The notes under the pieces were generated by a model. That model had not been told where the DNA came from, did not search any database, and was given only the letters and a program-made list of their open reading frames with translations. Below, piece by piece: positions 32,393-40,197 of a stretch of DNA of 46,043 nt (positions are counted from its first letter, which is position 1; every line of letters starts with the position of its first letter). The DNA comes from JAHFUI01 sp041485905 (GTDB lineage Bacteria > Acidobacteriota > Vicinamibacteria > Vicinamibacterales > CAVVIG01). Location: contig JBGPKK010000020.1 of NCBI GenBank assembly GCA_041485905.1, positions 1 to 46,043 on the forward strand, in the 5' to 3' direction. The translations under genes and the position numbers were made by a program.

Positions 32393-33562
32393 CTAGGTCG
32401 CGGGTGGCGGCGCGTCCGGATCGGCGACGTGATAGCCGAGGCTGAGCACCAGGGTCATCATCAGAAATGCGGCGGCCGAGAGGTACGGCATCCCTTCGCC
32501 GAACCGCTGAAGGGACGCGTTTCCCCACACCGGGCCCACGGTCCGGCCGAGGCTTTCGACGGCGCTCGCCGCTCCCTGCACCCGCCCCTGTTCATCGTCG
32601 CGTCCGGCGCGGCTGACAAGGCTCGATACCGTCGGGTGGCCGAATCCGATGCCCAGCGCCAGCGGCACCAGCGTGAGCGCAAACACGCTGACCGAATGGG
32701 TCAGTGTCGCCGCCACCAGCCCCACGGCCGAGCACACCAGCCCCATGATGAACGTCGGCTTGTCGCCCAGCCGCCGCACCACCGGCCGAATCAAGCCGCC
32801 CTGCACGATCGCGCCGAGAATGCCGAACACACTGAAGAAATAACCGGTTTGCGAGGCACCGAACTGGAACCGGCGCGCCGTGAACAGCGCGAACGTCGTC
32901 TGAAAAATCGAGAACGCGAACCAGTACACGAAGTCGATGAGGAGCATGCGTCCGAGACCCTGGCGCCTGAGCATCTCCGGCAGATTCCGGAACGGCATGC
33001 CGGTTCCCGCTTGCGCGCGATGGACCGTCTCCGGCAGCCAGAGCCACGCGACTGCCGTCGCGACCAGCGTGAGACCCGCGGCGGCCCAGATCGGCGCGGT
33101 GTAGCTGACTTTCACCAGCAACCCGCTCAAGGCGGGTCCGAAAATGAACCCCAGGCCGAACGCCATGCCAATCAGGCCGTAGGCGCGCGCGCGATCTTTC
33201 GGCTCGGTGACGTCGGCGACGTACGCGCGGGCCGTGGCAATGTTGCCGCCTGAGAGCCCGTCGACGATTCTCGCGAGGAACAGCATCGCAATGCTGTGCG
33301 CCAGCGCGAGCATCACGAAGCTGACGACCGTCCCGAACAGGCTGAAAATCAGAATCGGCCGGCGGCCGTATCGGTCCGACCAGTCACCGAGAATCGGCGC
33401 GGCCACCAACTGGCACACCGAAAACACCGCGAACAGCAACCCGATGATCAGGGGCGAAGCGCCAAACGTCTCGGCGTAAAAGGGCAGCAGCGGGATGATG
33501 ATCCCGAAGCCGATCAGATTGACGAAGATCGTTAAGAAAATGATAAGGAGTGGGCGCGTCAC
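32393..33562 (-). CDS. MFS transporter, TetA/drug:H+ antiporter type
   Basis: 389 residues with 12 membrane helices. Motif A is GDWSDRYGRRPIL between helices 2 and 3 (about 59-71); the antiporter motif C region is GIGFGHPT-like further on and GLGFIFGPALSGLL after helix 4. The start TRPLLIIFLTIFVNLIGFGI IIPLLPFY is typical of the tetracycline-resistance-like DHA1 group. The specificity cannot be told; resistance to tetracycline should not be inferred. Followed by the 54-residue protein at 32203-32367. Confidence 0.9.
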   Translation of the reverse strand: MTRPLLIIFLTIFVNLIGFGIIIPLLPFYAETFGASPLIIGLLFAVFSVCQLVAAPILGDWSDRYGRRPILIFSLFGTVVSFVMLALAHSIAMLFLARIVDGLSGGNIATARAYVADVTEPKDRARAYGLIGMAFGLGFIFGPALSGLLVKVSYTAPIWAAAGLTLVATAVAWLWLPETVHRAQAGTGMPFRNLPEMLRRQGLGRMLLIDFVYWFAFSIFQTTFALFTARRFQFGASQTGYFFSVFGILGAIVQGGLIRPVVRRLGDKPTFIMGLVCSAVGLVAATLTHSVSVFALTLVPLALGIGFGHPTVSSLVSRAGRDDEQGRVQGAASAVESLGRTVGPVWGNASLQRFGEGMPYLSAAAFLMMTLVLSLGYHVADPDAPPPAT

Positions 33563-33609
33563 GAGGCTGAAACCATTTTCTGCGGAAGGGGCTGCGACCT
33601 GTCCGTACG

Positions 33610-35328
33610 CTACGGGAGCGGGGGGGCGTTCTTCCCTGCGCGCGCCCCCTTGTTGTCGCGCGCCGGCGGATGATCGAGGTTGGCGAGCCGGACGCTCGTT
33701 TCGTAGACGTACTGGACAACCCGGGTCATTTTCCCGAATTCAATCCTGGACACTTCGTCCGTGTTGGCGTGGTAGTCGGGGTGCAGACCGGTCGTGAAAA
33801 ACATGACCGGAATGCCCTTCGACGCGTAGCTGTAGTGGTCGCTCCGCGTGTAGAGCGACTCGCTGTCGCTCGGATCGTTGAACTCGTAGTCGAGCATCAT
33901 CGGCCGCGGCAGCGCCTGGTTGGCGGCGCGGCTGATGGTGTGGAGCTCCGAGCTGATTCGGTCGGACCCGACCACGTACAACGTGTTGGCTTCACTCGGC
34001 TTGTTGTCGCGATTTCTTCCGATCATGTCGACGTTCAGCTGCGCCACGATTCGGTCGAGCGGGACCACCGGGTAGTCGGCGAAATACAGCGACCCGTATC
34101 GTCCGGCCTCTTCCCCCGTGTGCCACACGAAGAGAAGCGACCGCTTCGGCCGCGGCCCTTCGGCGAATGCACGCGCCAGGGCCATCAACCCCACCGTACC
34201 GGAGCCGTCATCGTCGGCGCCGTTCCAGATGCGATCGTCGATCGCGCCTTCGGTGACGCGGCCGGGCGCGCGCGCGCGCCGCGGAGCGGCGTCGCCGCGA
34301 ACGACCTCGATGTCCGCGTAACCGACGTGATCGTAATGCGCGCCGAAGGCGACGTAGGTGTTCTTCAGGACAGGATCGGAGCCCTCCACGATGCCGACGA
34401 CGTTGTGGGTGAGCTGGGTGCGGACGATTTCGTAGTCGACATCGACGTTGAACGTCAGCCTCACGTCGTTCAAGCTGAACGTCGGCAGCGGTTCACGGGA
34501 GGCGGCCTTGCGCCTCAGTTCCTCGTACCGGAGCGGCGCGTGGCTGAACAGGAACTCGAAGAACGCGTCCTTCGCCCTCACTGTCGGTGCGACGGCCTTA
34601 TCCAGACGCTCGACCGTGGTGAAATCGGGAACCGGCGCCGCAGCGGCGCCGCGGCCGCCTGGCGCGTCCGGGCCACTCACCGCGGGCGGTACTCCGGCTC
34701 CGCCGCGCCGCCCAGTTGCCTGCGCGTCAGGGCCGATGCTCGCGGCGGCCTGCTCCTGGTCAACGACGTAGCGGCTTCGCTGCTGCAGCAGCAGGCGATA
34801 TTTCTGAGCATCGACGGTGCTGGGGCCGTCGGGACCGAGCCATACAATCGCCGCGCCTTTCACGTTTTTGTCGCCGATGTCGACGTGATGCTCGGCCGGG
34901 AGGTCGAGGCCGTAGCCGGCAAATTCGACGCGATCGATGGTCACGTGCTGCTTTCCTCCCGCGTTCTTAGGAAAAACGATGGCCTCGCCGTCGGCGAACG
35001 TGCGGGTGTCGCTGCCGACCTGCACCGTGACGGTGGAATGGCTGGTTGACTTGACCCCAAGTACGCGGACTGTTTGGAGATAGGATGAGTGGTCGCCGGC
35101 CGGCTCAACACCCCAGACGCGCAAATGGTCCGCAATATATCCGGCAGCCAGACCGAGACCGGCGCTGAAGACCGCGCGGCCCTGAAGCTCGTCGGAGGCG
35201 ATGTAGGAGAGCCACTCCTTCAGATCCTCGGCTTTGATGGACGCCGGCCCACCCGCCGCCGCGACCGGAAGAACGGCCAGCACGACGGCGAGCGCAAGGG
35301 CGCGGATGGAGGCACGGGCGCGGCTCAT
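33610..35328 (-). CDS. M28-family zinc aminopeptidase with PA-type insert, exported
   Basis: 572 residues with signal peptide (ALALAVVLAVLPVAAA). The di-zinc ligands of M28 are complete: GAHYDHVGY (His), WNGADDDGSGTVG (Asp), HTGEEAG (Glu-Glu), NVDMIGRN (Asp) and FTTGLHPDYHANTD (His). Between about residues 100 and 190 an extra domain with VEFAGYGLDLPAEHHVDIG and KNVKGAAIVWLGPDG looks like a protease-associated (PA) insert. A Gly/Ala-rich low-complexity stretch (ATGRRGGAGVPPAVSG) follows. It removes N-terminal residues from peptides outside the cytoplasm. TATAGT lies 18 nt before the ATG. Confidence 0.93.
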   Translation of the reverse strand: MSRARASIRALALAVVLAVLPVAAAGGPASIKAEDLKEWLSYIASDELQGRAVFSAGLGLAAGYIADHLRVWGVEPAGDHSSYLQTVRVLGVKSTSHSTVTVQVGSDTRTFADGEAIVFPKNAGGKQHVTIDRVEFAGYGLDLPAEHHVDIGDKNVKGAAIVWLGPDGPSTVDAQKYRLLLQQRSRYVVDQEQAAASIGPDAQATGRRGGAGVPPAVSGPDAPGGRGAAAAPVPDFTTVERLDKAVAPTVRAKDAFFEFLFSHAPLRYEELRRKAASREPLPTFSLNDVRLTFNVDVDYEIVRTQLTHNVVGIVEGSDPVLKNTYVAFGAHYDHVGYADIEVVRGDAAPRRARAPGRVTEGAIDDRIWNGADDDGSGTVGLMALARAFAEGPRPKRSLLFVWHTGEEAGRYGSLYFADYPVVPLDRIVAQLNVDMIGRNRDNKPSEANTLYVVGSDRISSELHTISRAANQALPRPMMLDYEFNDPSDSESLYTRSDHYSYASKGIPVMFFTTGLHPDYHANTDEVSRIEFGKMTRVVQYVYETSVRLANLDHPPARDNKGARAGKNAPPLP

Positions 35329-35533
35329 GGATCCCCCTGGGGGCTTACTATAGCTCCCCGCTTGCCATGACGAAGTGACTTCGGATAAGGTTTTTCACGG
35401 ATCGGCTGCCAGCGTGTGTGCGCCTGCCCTCTCTTCGCGCTTTCCTGCCCGGTTCGTCCGTCCTATTGTGTTCACGTCCAACTGCGACCGACGGTGGCGT
35501 TGGTGCGCCGGTCGCCTTTGAGGGGAGACTTGA

Positions 35534-36157
35534 TTGGCTGTCCGTCTGTTCGTCGGTAACCTGTCCTACAGCACAACCGAGGCTGATCTGCGGACGTACT
35601 TCGGCACCGTGGCGCCGCCCTCCCACGTCGTGCTGCCGGTCGACCGCGATACCGGCCGGCCGCGCGGTTTTGCCTTCGTCGAGTTCCTCGATCGCGCGCA
35701 AGCCGAGGAGGCGATCCAGAAGTTCAACGGCCAGCCGCTCAACGGCCGCCCATTGTCGGTCAGCGAAGCGCGCGCCCGCGAAGATCGAGGGCCGGGCGCT
35801 CCGCGCCCCAGCGGCCCGCCCGGCGCGCGTCCGGGCGGTTTCTCTCCGCGTCCGCCGCCATCCTACGGGGGGGCCCGCACGTTCGACCCCAACGCGGTAC
35901 CGTCGGCTCCGCGCAACCGCAACTTCGGGCCCGATGCCAAGCCGCAGCGCGGCGGCCAGAAGGCGAAGAAGAAGGACGATCAGAAGCCAAAAGGACCGAT
36001 CCCGGTCAAGAGCGGCAGCCGCTCCTATTCCCTCGACGACGACTCACCTGAGGAACCGCTGACGGATTTCGACGATTTCGCGACGAGCAAGCCCGAAGGC
36101 GCGAAGGAAGACGAGAAAGAAAAGGAAGACGAGAAAAAGCAAGACGACGAGACTTAA
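35534..36157 (+). CDS. RRM-type RNA-binding protein with charged tail
   Basis: 207 residues from TTG 35534, preceded by GGGGAG about 8 nt upstream. The RRM fills residues 1-80: RNP2 is LFVGNL, RNP1 is RGFAFVEF, and the loop-rich middle has DRDTGRPR. The rest is disordered: a Pro/Gly/Arg part (PRPSGPPGARPGGFSPRPPP), a basic part (GQKAKKKDDQKPKG) and an acidic-lysine end (KEDEKEKEDEKKQDDE). Bacterial single-RRM proteins are small (80-130 residues) and often cold-responsive; this tail is unusually long. A DnaA-domain-I-like gene starts 63 bp downstream on the same strand. Confidence 0.9.
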   Translation: MAVRLFVGNLSYSTTEADLRTYFGTVAPPSHVVLPVDRDTGRPRGFAFVEFLDRAQAEEAIQKFNGQPLNGRPLSVSEARAREDRGPGAPRPSGPPGARPGGFSPRPPPSYGGARTFDPNAVPSAPRNRNFGPDAKPQRGGQKAKKKDDQKPKGPIPVKSGSRSYSLDDDSPEEPLTDFDDFATSKPEGAKEDEKEKEDEKKQDDET

Positions 36158-36220
36158 CGTGTACGCATCGCGTAGATCGCGATCCCCCCGCCAGGAACTT
36201 CTACCGGGATAAGGTGCCGG

Positions 36221-36484
36221 ATGTCGAGCGTGTGGGATGACCTCATGGCGTGCATCCGCGCGAGCGTGGATACCGAGGATTTCCGGCGCTGGTTTGGATC
36301 GACCGCCTACGCCAGCGACGCCGGTGATCAGATTACCGTGTGGGTGGCCAGCGAAGCGATTAAGCGCCACTTGACGAGCCACTACCAGGACGAGATCGAC
36401 GCCGCGCTCGAGGCGATCGGACGCAAGGGCACGCACATCCGCTTGATCGTCGCCGGATTCGGCGACGAAGACGACGCAGACTGA
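36221..36484 (+). CDS. Stand-alone DnaA N-terminal-domain protein
   Basis: 87 residues. VWDDLMACIRASVDTEDFRR WFGSTAYASDAGDQITVWVA SEAIKRHLTSHYQDEIDAAL EAIG follows the pattern of DnaA domain I, including the W at the start, the FxxWF core and the closing helix. DnaA domain I mediates self-association and binding of DnaB and DiaA/HobA-type partners. No AAA+ or DNA-binding domains follow; the protein stops after a short acidic tail (FGDEDDAD). AAGGTG lies 5 nt before the ATG. It abuts the convergent gene at 36485. Such single-domain versions are seen in some lineages; the role is unknown. Confidence 0.75.
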   Translation: MSSVWDDLMACIRASVDTEDFRRWFGSTAYASDAGDQITVWVASEAIKRHLTSHYQDEIDAALEAIGRKGTHIRLIVAGFGDEDDAD

Positions 36485-37084
36485 TTATCGCGGATCGGCG
36501 TCGTACACGCGGACGGCGTCCGGTCGACGCTCCATCTGGACGGAGAGGCGCAGTTGATGGTGTTCGGGGTCGGGCGAGTAGGTCTCCGTCAGCCTTCCGC
36601 GGCCGAGACCGGTGATTTCGCTCACCAGGTGTCCGTCAGTCCACACAGTTCTCCGCTCGATCTTCGTCGATTCGTCCGTGACCTTTTTCCCGTCCGGCGA
36701 CAGCCGCGTCGTGCGCCCATCCGCCCCGGTGATGATGATCAGGGTCCCGGCCTGCACGATCGTGAGGTGGGCGGGCGGATTCATGAGGTCGCGGATCGCG
36801 CCCCGCATGCGCGCGTCCGTTTCGGGATCGGGCGTGACGACCCCGCGTCCAAAACCTCCGCCGCCACGCGCCCCGCGTCGACCGCGGCCGCGCGCCTCGC
36901 GGCCGTCGAATGACGGGTCCTGCGGCGCGTCACTGAGGTCCGTGTTCACGGTCCACGCGCCCACCAGCGACGGGCGGTCGACGCTCTGTGCGTGAACACG
37001 CCGTCCGGAACCCCCCCGGTCAACCGGATGCAGCGAAACCACGACGACGAAAGCAACCCAGACCAATCGGCGCAGTGGAGTCAT
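36485..37084 (-). CDS. Exported Arg/Gly-rich hypothetical protein
   Basis: 199 residues from ATG 37084, chosen because it opens a signal peptide (PLRRLVWVAFVVVVSLH). The mature part has VDRPSLVGAWTVNTDLSDA, an Arg/Gly run REARGRGRRGARGGGGFGRG, and a beta-rich end (LTIVQAGTLIIITGADGRTT RLSPDGKKV). The phrase LxGxWxxNxDLSD and the later TDGHLVSEI are common to a group of exported acidobacterial proteins that I cannot name. The gene follows the small gene at 37093-37272 by 8 bp and abuts the DnaA-like gene with no gap. Confidence 0.7.
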   Translation of the reverse strand: MTPLRRLVWVAFVVVVSLHPVDRGGSGRRVHAQSVDRPSLVGAWTVNTDLSDAPQDPSFDGREARGRGRRGARGGGGFGRGVVTPDPETDARMRGAIRDLMNPPAHLTIVQAGTLIIITGADGRTTRLSPDGKKVTDESTKIERRTVWTDGHLVSEITGLGRGRLTETYSPDPEHHQLRLSVQMERRPDAVRVYDADPR

Positions 37085-37092
37085 GCGGCCTT

Positions 37093-37272
37093 TCAATTCC
37101 TCATCGGCGGCGCCGCCTCGGTGTCGAGCTTCCCATCGCCCACGCCGGCCGCGACCTCGTCGAGGATTCGCGCGCGCAGCCAGTCGACCGGCCTCGGCTG
37201 GCGCGCGATGAACGCCTGCCACTCCGACTCGGTGAGGCTGATTGAGATGACGCGGTCACGTTCGCTACTCAT
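37093..37272 (-). CDS. Small hypothetical protein, possible ribbon-helix-helix
   Basis: 59 residues from ATG 37272 (a TTG at 37305 is also possible; neither has a Shine-Dalgarno). SSERDRVISISLTESEWQAF IARQPRPVDWLRARILDEV has a short beta strand followed by two helices, as in ribbon-helix-helix proteins, but the match is loose. It is co-oriented with the exported protein gene 8 bp downstream, and the two probably share a transcript. Confidence 0.5.
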   Translation of the reverse strand: MSSERDRVISISLTESEWQAFIARQPRPVDWLRARILDEVAAGVGDGKLDTEAAPPMRN

Positions 37273-37366
37273 GGGGACTACTTCGTAGACAAGAGAACGT
37301 CTCAAGCGTACCTACGGTCGAGGCTGTCTGAAAAGCGGAATGATCCAATCGCATCCTTCTCTTTTA

Positions 37367-38275
37367 TCATGAATGGCGCGCCAGCCGAAGCCGGCCCCGC
37401 ACCTCGTCGAACGCCTTGAGCAGCTCGCCGATCATCCGGGGCGTTCGATTCGCGCGTGCGTAGACCCAGCCCGTTTCCCTGAACAGCTCGTGCCCATCGA
37501 TCCGCGTGCAAAACAGCTGTCCCGCCCGCACCTCCCGGGCGATCGCCTGATACGGCACGATGCTGATGCCCAGGCCGGTCTTGACCATCGCCTTGATGAT
37601 TTCCACGTTTTCGGTATCCATCACCACGATCGGCTCGATGTTCTGGCTCGCGAAGAAGTGGTCGATGACACGGCGGGTCGCCGACCCCTCTTCGAACAGG
37701 ACGAACGGCTGCTCTGCCAGGTCCGCTGCCGCGACGATCTTGCGCCGCGCGAGCGGATGCGTGGGCGTGGTCACCAGCAACAACTCCTCGCGCAGAGCCG
37801 GCACCGTGACCAGATCCGATTCCTCCACCGGCAGCGTGAGCAGGCCGGCGTCGATGCGGCCGGCGCGGATTTCCTGGACCGATCGGTGGGCGATCGCCAC
37901 CGTGAGGCGCATGTCGAGATGGGGATGGACGCGGCGGAGATGCTTCAAGAGCGGCGGGAACACGTACAAACAGACCGTCATCCCGCCCGACAGACGAAGC
38001 GTGCCGTGCAGCTCGCCTGTCCGGTCGGTGATCCGGCCAACCGTGTCCCGAACGTCCTGAAAGACGCGCTGTCCCAACTGCACGAGGCTTTCGGCGGCCG
38101 GCGTCATCCGCACCTGACGGCCGACCCGCAGGAACAGCGGCTCGCCCAGCTCCTCTTCGAGCAGCAGGATCTGGCGGCTGACGGCCGACTGCGAGACGTG
38201 CAGCTTCCGCCCGCACGCCGTAAACGATCCGGTTTCGGCAATCGTCTGGAGAATTTCGAGTTGACGCAGATCCAT
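37367..38275 (-). CDS. LysR-family transcriptional regulator
   Basis: 302 residues. The N-terminal HTH is LRQLEILQTIAETGSFTACG RKLHVSQSAVSRQILLLEEE LG (2-43), and the effector domain follows from about 90 (LRLSGGMTVCLYVFPPLLKH LRRVHPHLD) to the end. It is closest in feel to the CysB/CbbR branch. LysR proteins usually activate a divergent gene; here the divergent neighbour is the DUF4337 gene, only 23 bp away. TAGAAT lies 11 nt before the ATG on the minus strand and no Shine-Dalgarno is present. Confidence 0.92.
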   Translation of the reverse strand: MDLRQLEILQTIAETGSFTACGRKLHVSQSAVSRQILLLEEELGEPLFLRVGRQVRMTPAAESLVQLGQRVFQDVRDTVGRITDRTGELHGTLRLSGGMTVCLYVFPPLLKHLRRVHPHLDMRLTVAIAHRSVQEIRAGRIDAGLLTLPVEESDLVTVPALREELLLVTTPTHPLARRKIVAAADLAEQPFVLFEEGSATRRVIDHFFASQNIEPIVVMDTENVEIIKAMVKTGLGISIVPYQAIAREVRAGQLFCTRIDGHELFRETGWVYARANRTPRMIGELLKAFDEVRGRLRLARHS

Positions 38276-38298
38276 GCGAGGTAGATATTCTAACCACC
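38276..38298. promoter_or_regulatory. Divergent promoter with overlapping -10 hexamers
   Basis: The 23-bp gap holds TATTCT on the plus strand (38286-38291, 7 nt before ATG 38299) and TAGAAT on the minus strand (38292-38287, 11 nt before ATG 38275); five bases are shared. A TTGACG at 38261-38266, inside lysR, is a possible plus-strand -35 with a long 19-bp spacer. Both messages would be leaderless or nearly so. Confidence 0.6.
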
Positions 38299-38817
38299 AT
38301 GGAACCAGAGGAACTTGCCGAAGTCGCTGAGAAAGCCCGCGGCGGGACCCAGCGCAAGATCGGGTTGACGATGGCGGTTGTGGCGGCGCTGCTGGCGTCG
38401 GTCACGCTGATGGGCCATCGGCTGCACACCGAGGAGACCGTCGAACAGACGAAGTCAGCCGACGGATGGTCGTACTACCAGGCCAAGAACGGCCGCTACC
38501 ACATGTATCAGGCGGACTCGCGCCTCGCCGAGCTCATGGGCGCGCAGGGCGCCGCGATCGCGGCCGAATGGAAAAAGACCGCCGAGCGGGAGAAAAAAGA
38601 GGCGGAGGAGATCCGGCAGGCCAACGAGAAGCTCGACGAAGAGACGCACACGATCGCGCGGCGCGCGACGTTTTTCGACGCCTCGGAAATCTGCCTCGAG
38701 GTCGCGATCGTGCTCTGCTCGATCGCGCTCCTCACCGGGTCGCTGTTGTTCTGGCGAATCTCGTTCGTCGGGACGGCAATCGGCGTCGCGATCGCGGTTG
38801 TCGGATTCCTGCGCTAG
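38299..38817 (+). CDS. DUF4337 family membrane protein
   Basis: 172 residues. An N-terminal helix RKIGLTMAVVAALLASVTLM, the conserved DGWSYYQAKNGRYHMYQAD, a charged coiled-coil-like part (EWKKTAEREKKEAEEIRQAN EKLDEET) and two C-terminal helices (ICLEVAIVLCSIALLTGSLL FW and ISFVGTAIGVAIAVVGFL) are the standard DUF4337 layout. Function is unknown. It is divergent from lysR and shares its stop codon bases (CTAG, 38814-38817) with the convergent MFS gene. Confidence 0.88.
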   Translation: MEPEELAEVAEKARGGTQRKIGLTMAVVAALLASVTLMGHRLHTEETVEQTKSADGWSYYQAKNGRYHMYQADSRLAELMGAQGAAIAAEWKKTAEREKKEAEEIRQANEKLDEETHTIARRATFFDASEICLEVAIVLCSIALLTGSLLFWRISFVGTAIGVAIAVVGFLR

Positions 38818-40070
38818 CTCGCGGTCTTCCGGAAGCTGACGCCGTGGGCTTCCGGCCCGAAGAACGTGACGAGCGCGCCGCCGGCCAGCACGAGGATGAC
38901 GAGACCGCCCATCGCCTGGGTGTACGTGAACCGCTCGCCCAGCGAGGCTTCGAGATACGGAATGCTGGCCGCGCACAGGACGCCGAGTTGATAGGCGAAC
39001 CCCGGAAAGAACCCGCGCAGGTGGCCCGGCGAGAGCTCGTTGATGTGCGCCGGAATCACGCCCCACGCGCCCTGCACGAAGAACTGCATGAGAAAGACCC
39101 CAACCAGGATCCGCGCGGTGCTATGGCCGGAGAGCCAGAACGGGACCACGGCCAGCGCGCAGACGAGCGCAATCATCATCGCCCGTCGGCGTCCGGCGCG
39201 GTCCGAGTAGTACCCGAACACCAGGCCGCCAAGAATCGCACCGATCATCGACAGTACCGTGATGTCGGCCACTTGTGTGGCGATGAACCCGAAATTCTTC
39301 AGCAGCGTCGGGTACATGTCCTGGGTGCCGTGCGAGATGAAGTTCATCATCGTCATCAGCAGCACGAGGTACAGAAAACGCCGCCAGTGCTGGAGCAGCG
39401 ATCGACGGTAGGTCGTCCAGTCGGTGCGGTGCTCCGCCCAGGCCTCGGACTCCTTCACCCTCGAGCGGATGAACAGCGATAAGAGCGCCGGCAGCCCGCC
39501 GACGAGGAACATCACGCGCCAGCCGTTGCCGGGATAGTGCGCGTTGAAATACGGATAGATAGTCCGGAAGACCACCGCGGAGAGAAGATTACCGAGCGCG
39601 TAGCCTTCCTGCAGCATCCCCGACAGCAGTCCACGCAGTCTCGGCGAGGCCGACTCGAGCGCGAGCGACGCGCCGACGCCCCACTCCCCGCCCATGCCGA
39701 TCCCGAACAGCAGGCGCAGGATGATGAAGGTCCCATAACTGGGCGCGAGGCCCGACAGGACCGAGACCGTCGCGTAGAAGATCACGTTCAACATCAGCGG
39801 AAGGCGCCGGCCGTACCGATCGGCGAGCAGGCCGAAGATGACCGCGCCGACCGGACGCATCGCGAGCGCCAGGGTCAGCGCCAGCGCGATGTCGGGCCGC
39901 GATCGTCCAAACGATCGCGCGACATCGTCGATGACCAGCGTGAGGACGAAAAAGTCGAAGGCGTCGAAGGTCCAGCCGAGAAAGCCTGCCAGCACCGCGT
40001 TGCGCTGGTTGGCGCGCTCGGCACGCGTCATCGTAGTCGTCACCTCTGGAGCGGCGTGAACAGTGGCCAT
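38814..40070 (-). CDS. MFS transporter, carboxylate/SHS-like group
   Basis: 418 residues, 12 membrane helices. NAVLAGFLGWTFDAFDFFVL, then LAMRPVGAVIFGLLADRYGR RLPL (motif A) and FGIGMGGEWGVGASLALESA are hallmarks of the MHS/SHS groups that carry mono- and dicarboxylates or sialate, so an organic acid is the likely cargo. The soluble loop between helices 6 and 7 includes VKESEAWAEHRTDW. TATGCT is 9 nt before the ATG and no Shine-Dalgarno is seen. The NCS1 gene lies upstream on the same strand, separated by a palindrome cluster. Confidence 0.88.
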   Translation of the reverse strand: MATVHAAPEVTTTMTRAERANQRNAVLAGFLGWTFDAFDFFVLTLVIDDVARSFGRSRPDIALALTLALAMRPVGAVIFGLLADRYGRRLPLMLNVIFYATVSVLSGLAPSYGTFIILRLLFGIGMGGEWGVGASLALESASPRLRGLLSGMLQEGYALGNLLSAVVFRTIYPYFNAHYPGNGWRVMFLVGGLPALLSLFIRSRVKESEAWAEHRTDWTTYRRSLLQHWRRFLYLVLLMTMMNFISHGTQDMYPTLLKNFGFIATQVADITVLSMIGAILGGLVFGYYSDRAGRRRAMMIALVCALAVVPFWLSGHSTARILVGVFLMQFFVQGAWGVIPAHINELSPGHLRGFFPGFAYQLGVLCAASIPYLEASLGERFTYTQAMGGLVILVLAGGALVTFFGPEAHGVSFRKTAS

Positions 40071-40091
40071 GGTCGGCGCAGCATATCGTAC

Positions 40092-40175
40092 GGCGGGACG
40101 CTTCGACCCGCCCTAGATATGGCGCAGCCTTTTTTAGGGCTGCGACCGGGCGGCTCGCAGGGCTAAAGCCCTGCG
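40092..40175. repeat. Cluster of three short hairpins
   Basis: GGCGGG/CCCGCC (40092-40112, 9-nt loop), CGCAGCC/GGCTGCG (40123-40144, loop with a T-run) and the perfect CGCAGGGCTAAAGCCCTGCG (40156-40175). The third is the same element as at 12382-12401 with another loop. The cluster fills the gap between the NCS1 gene and the MFS gene, both on the minus strand. Confidence 0.65.
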
Positions 40176-40197
40176 CCACATGGACAGGCGGCAGGTG

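Noticed and set aside
35360..35533. A cold-shock leader or riboswitch before the RRM gene
   Set aside because: No conserved structure or motif could be recognised in the leader.
24811..37350. A shared TGTCTGAAAA ... GATCCAAT stretch near 24814 and 37325, possibly insertion-sequence ends
   Set aside because: Similarity is short and broken, and no transposase lies beside either copy.
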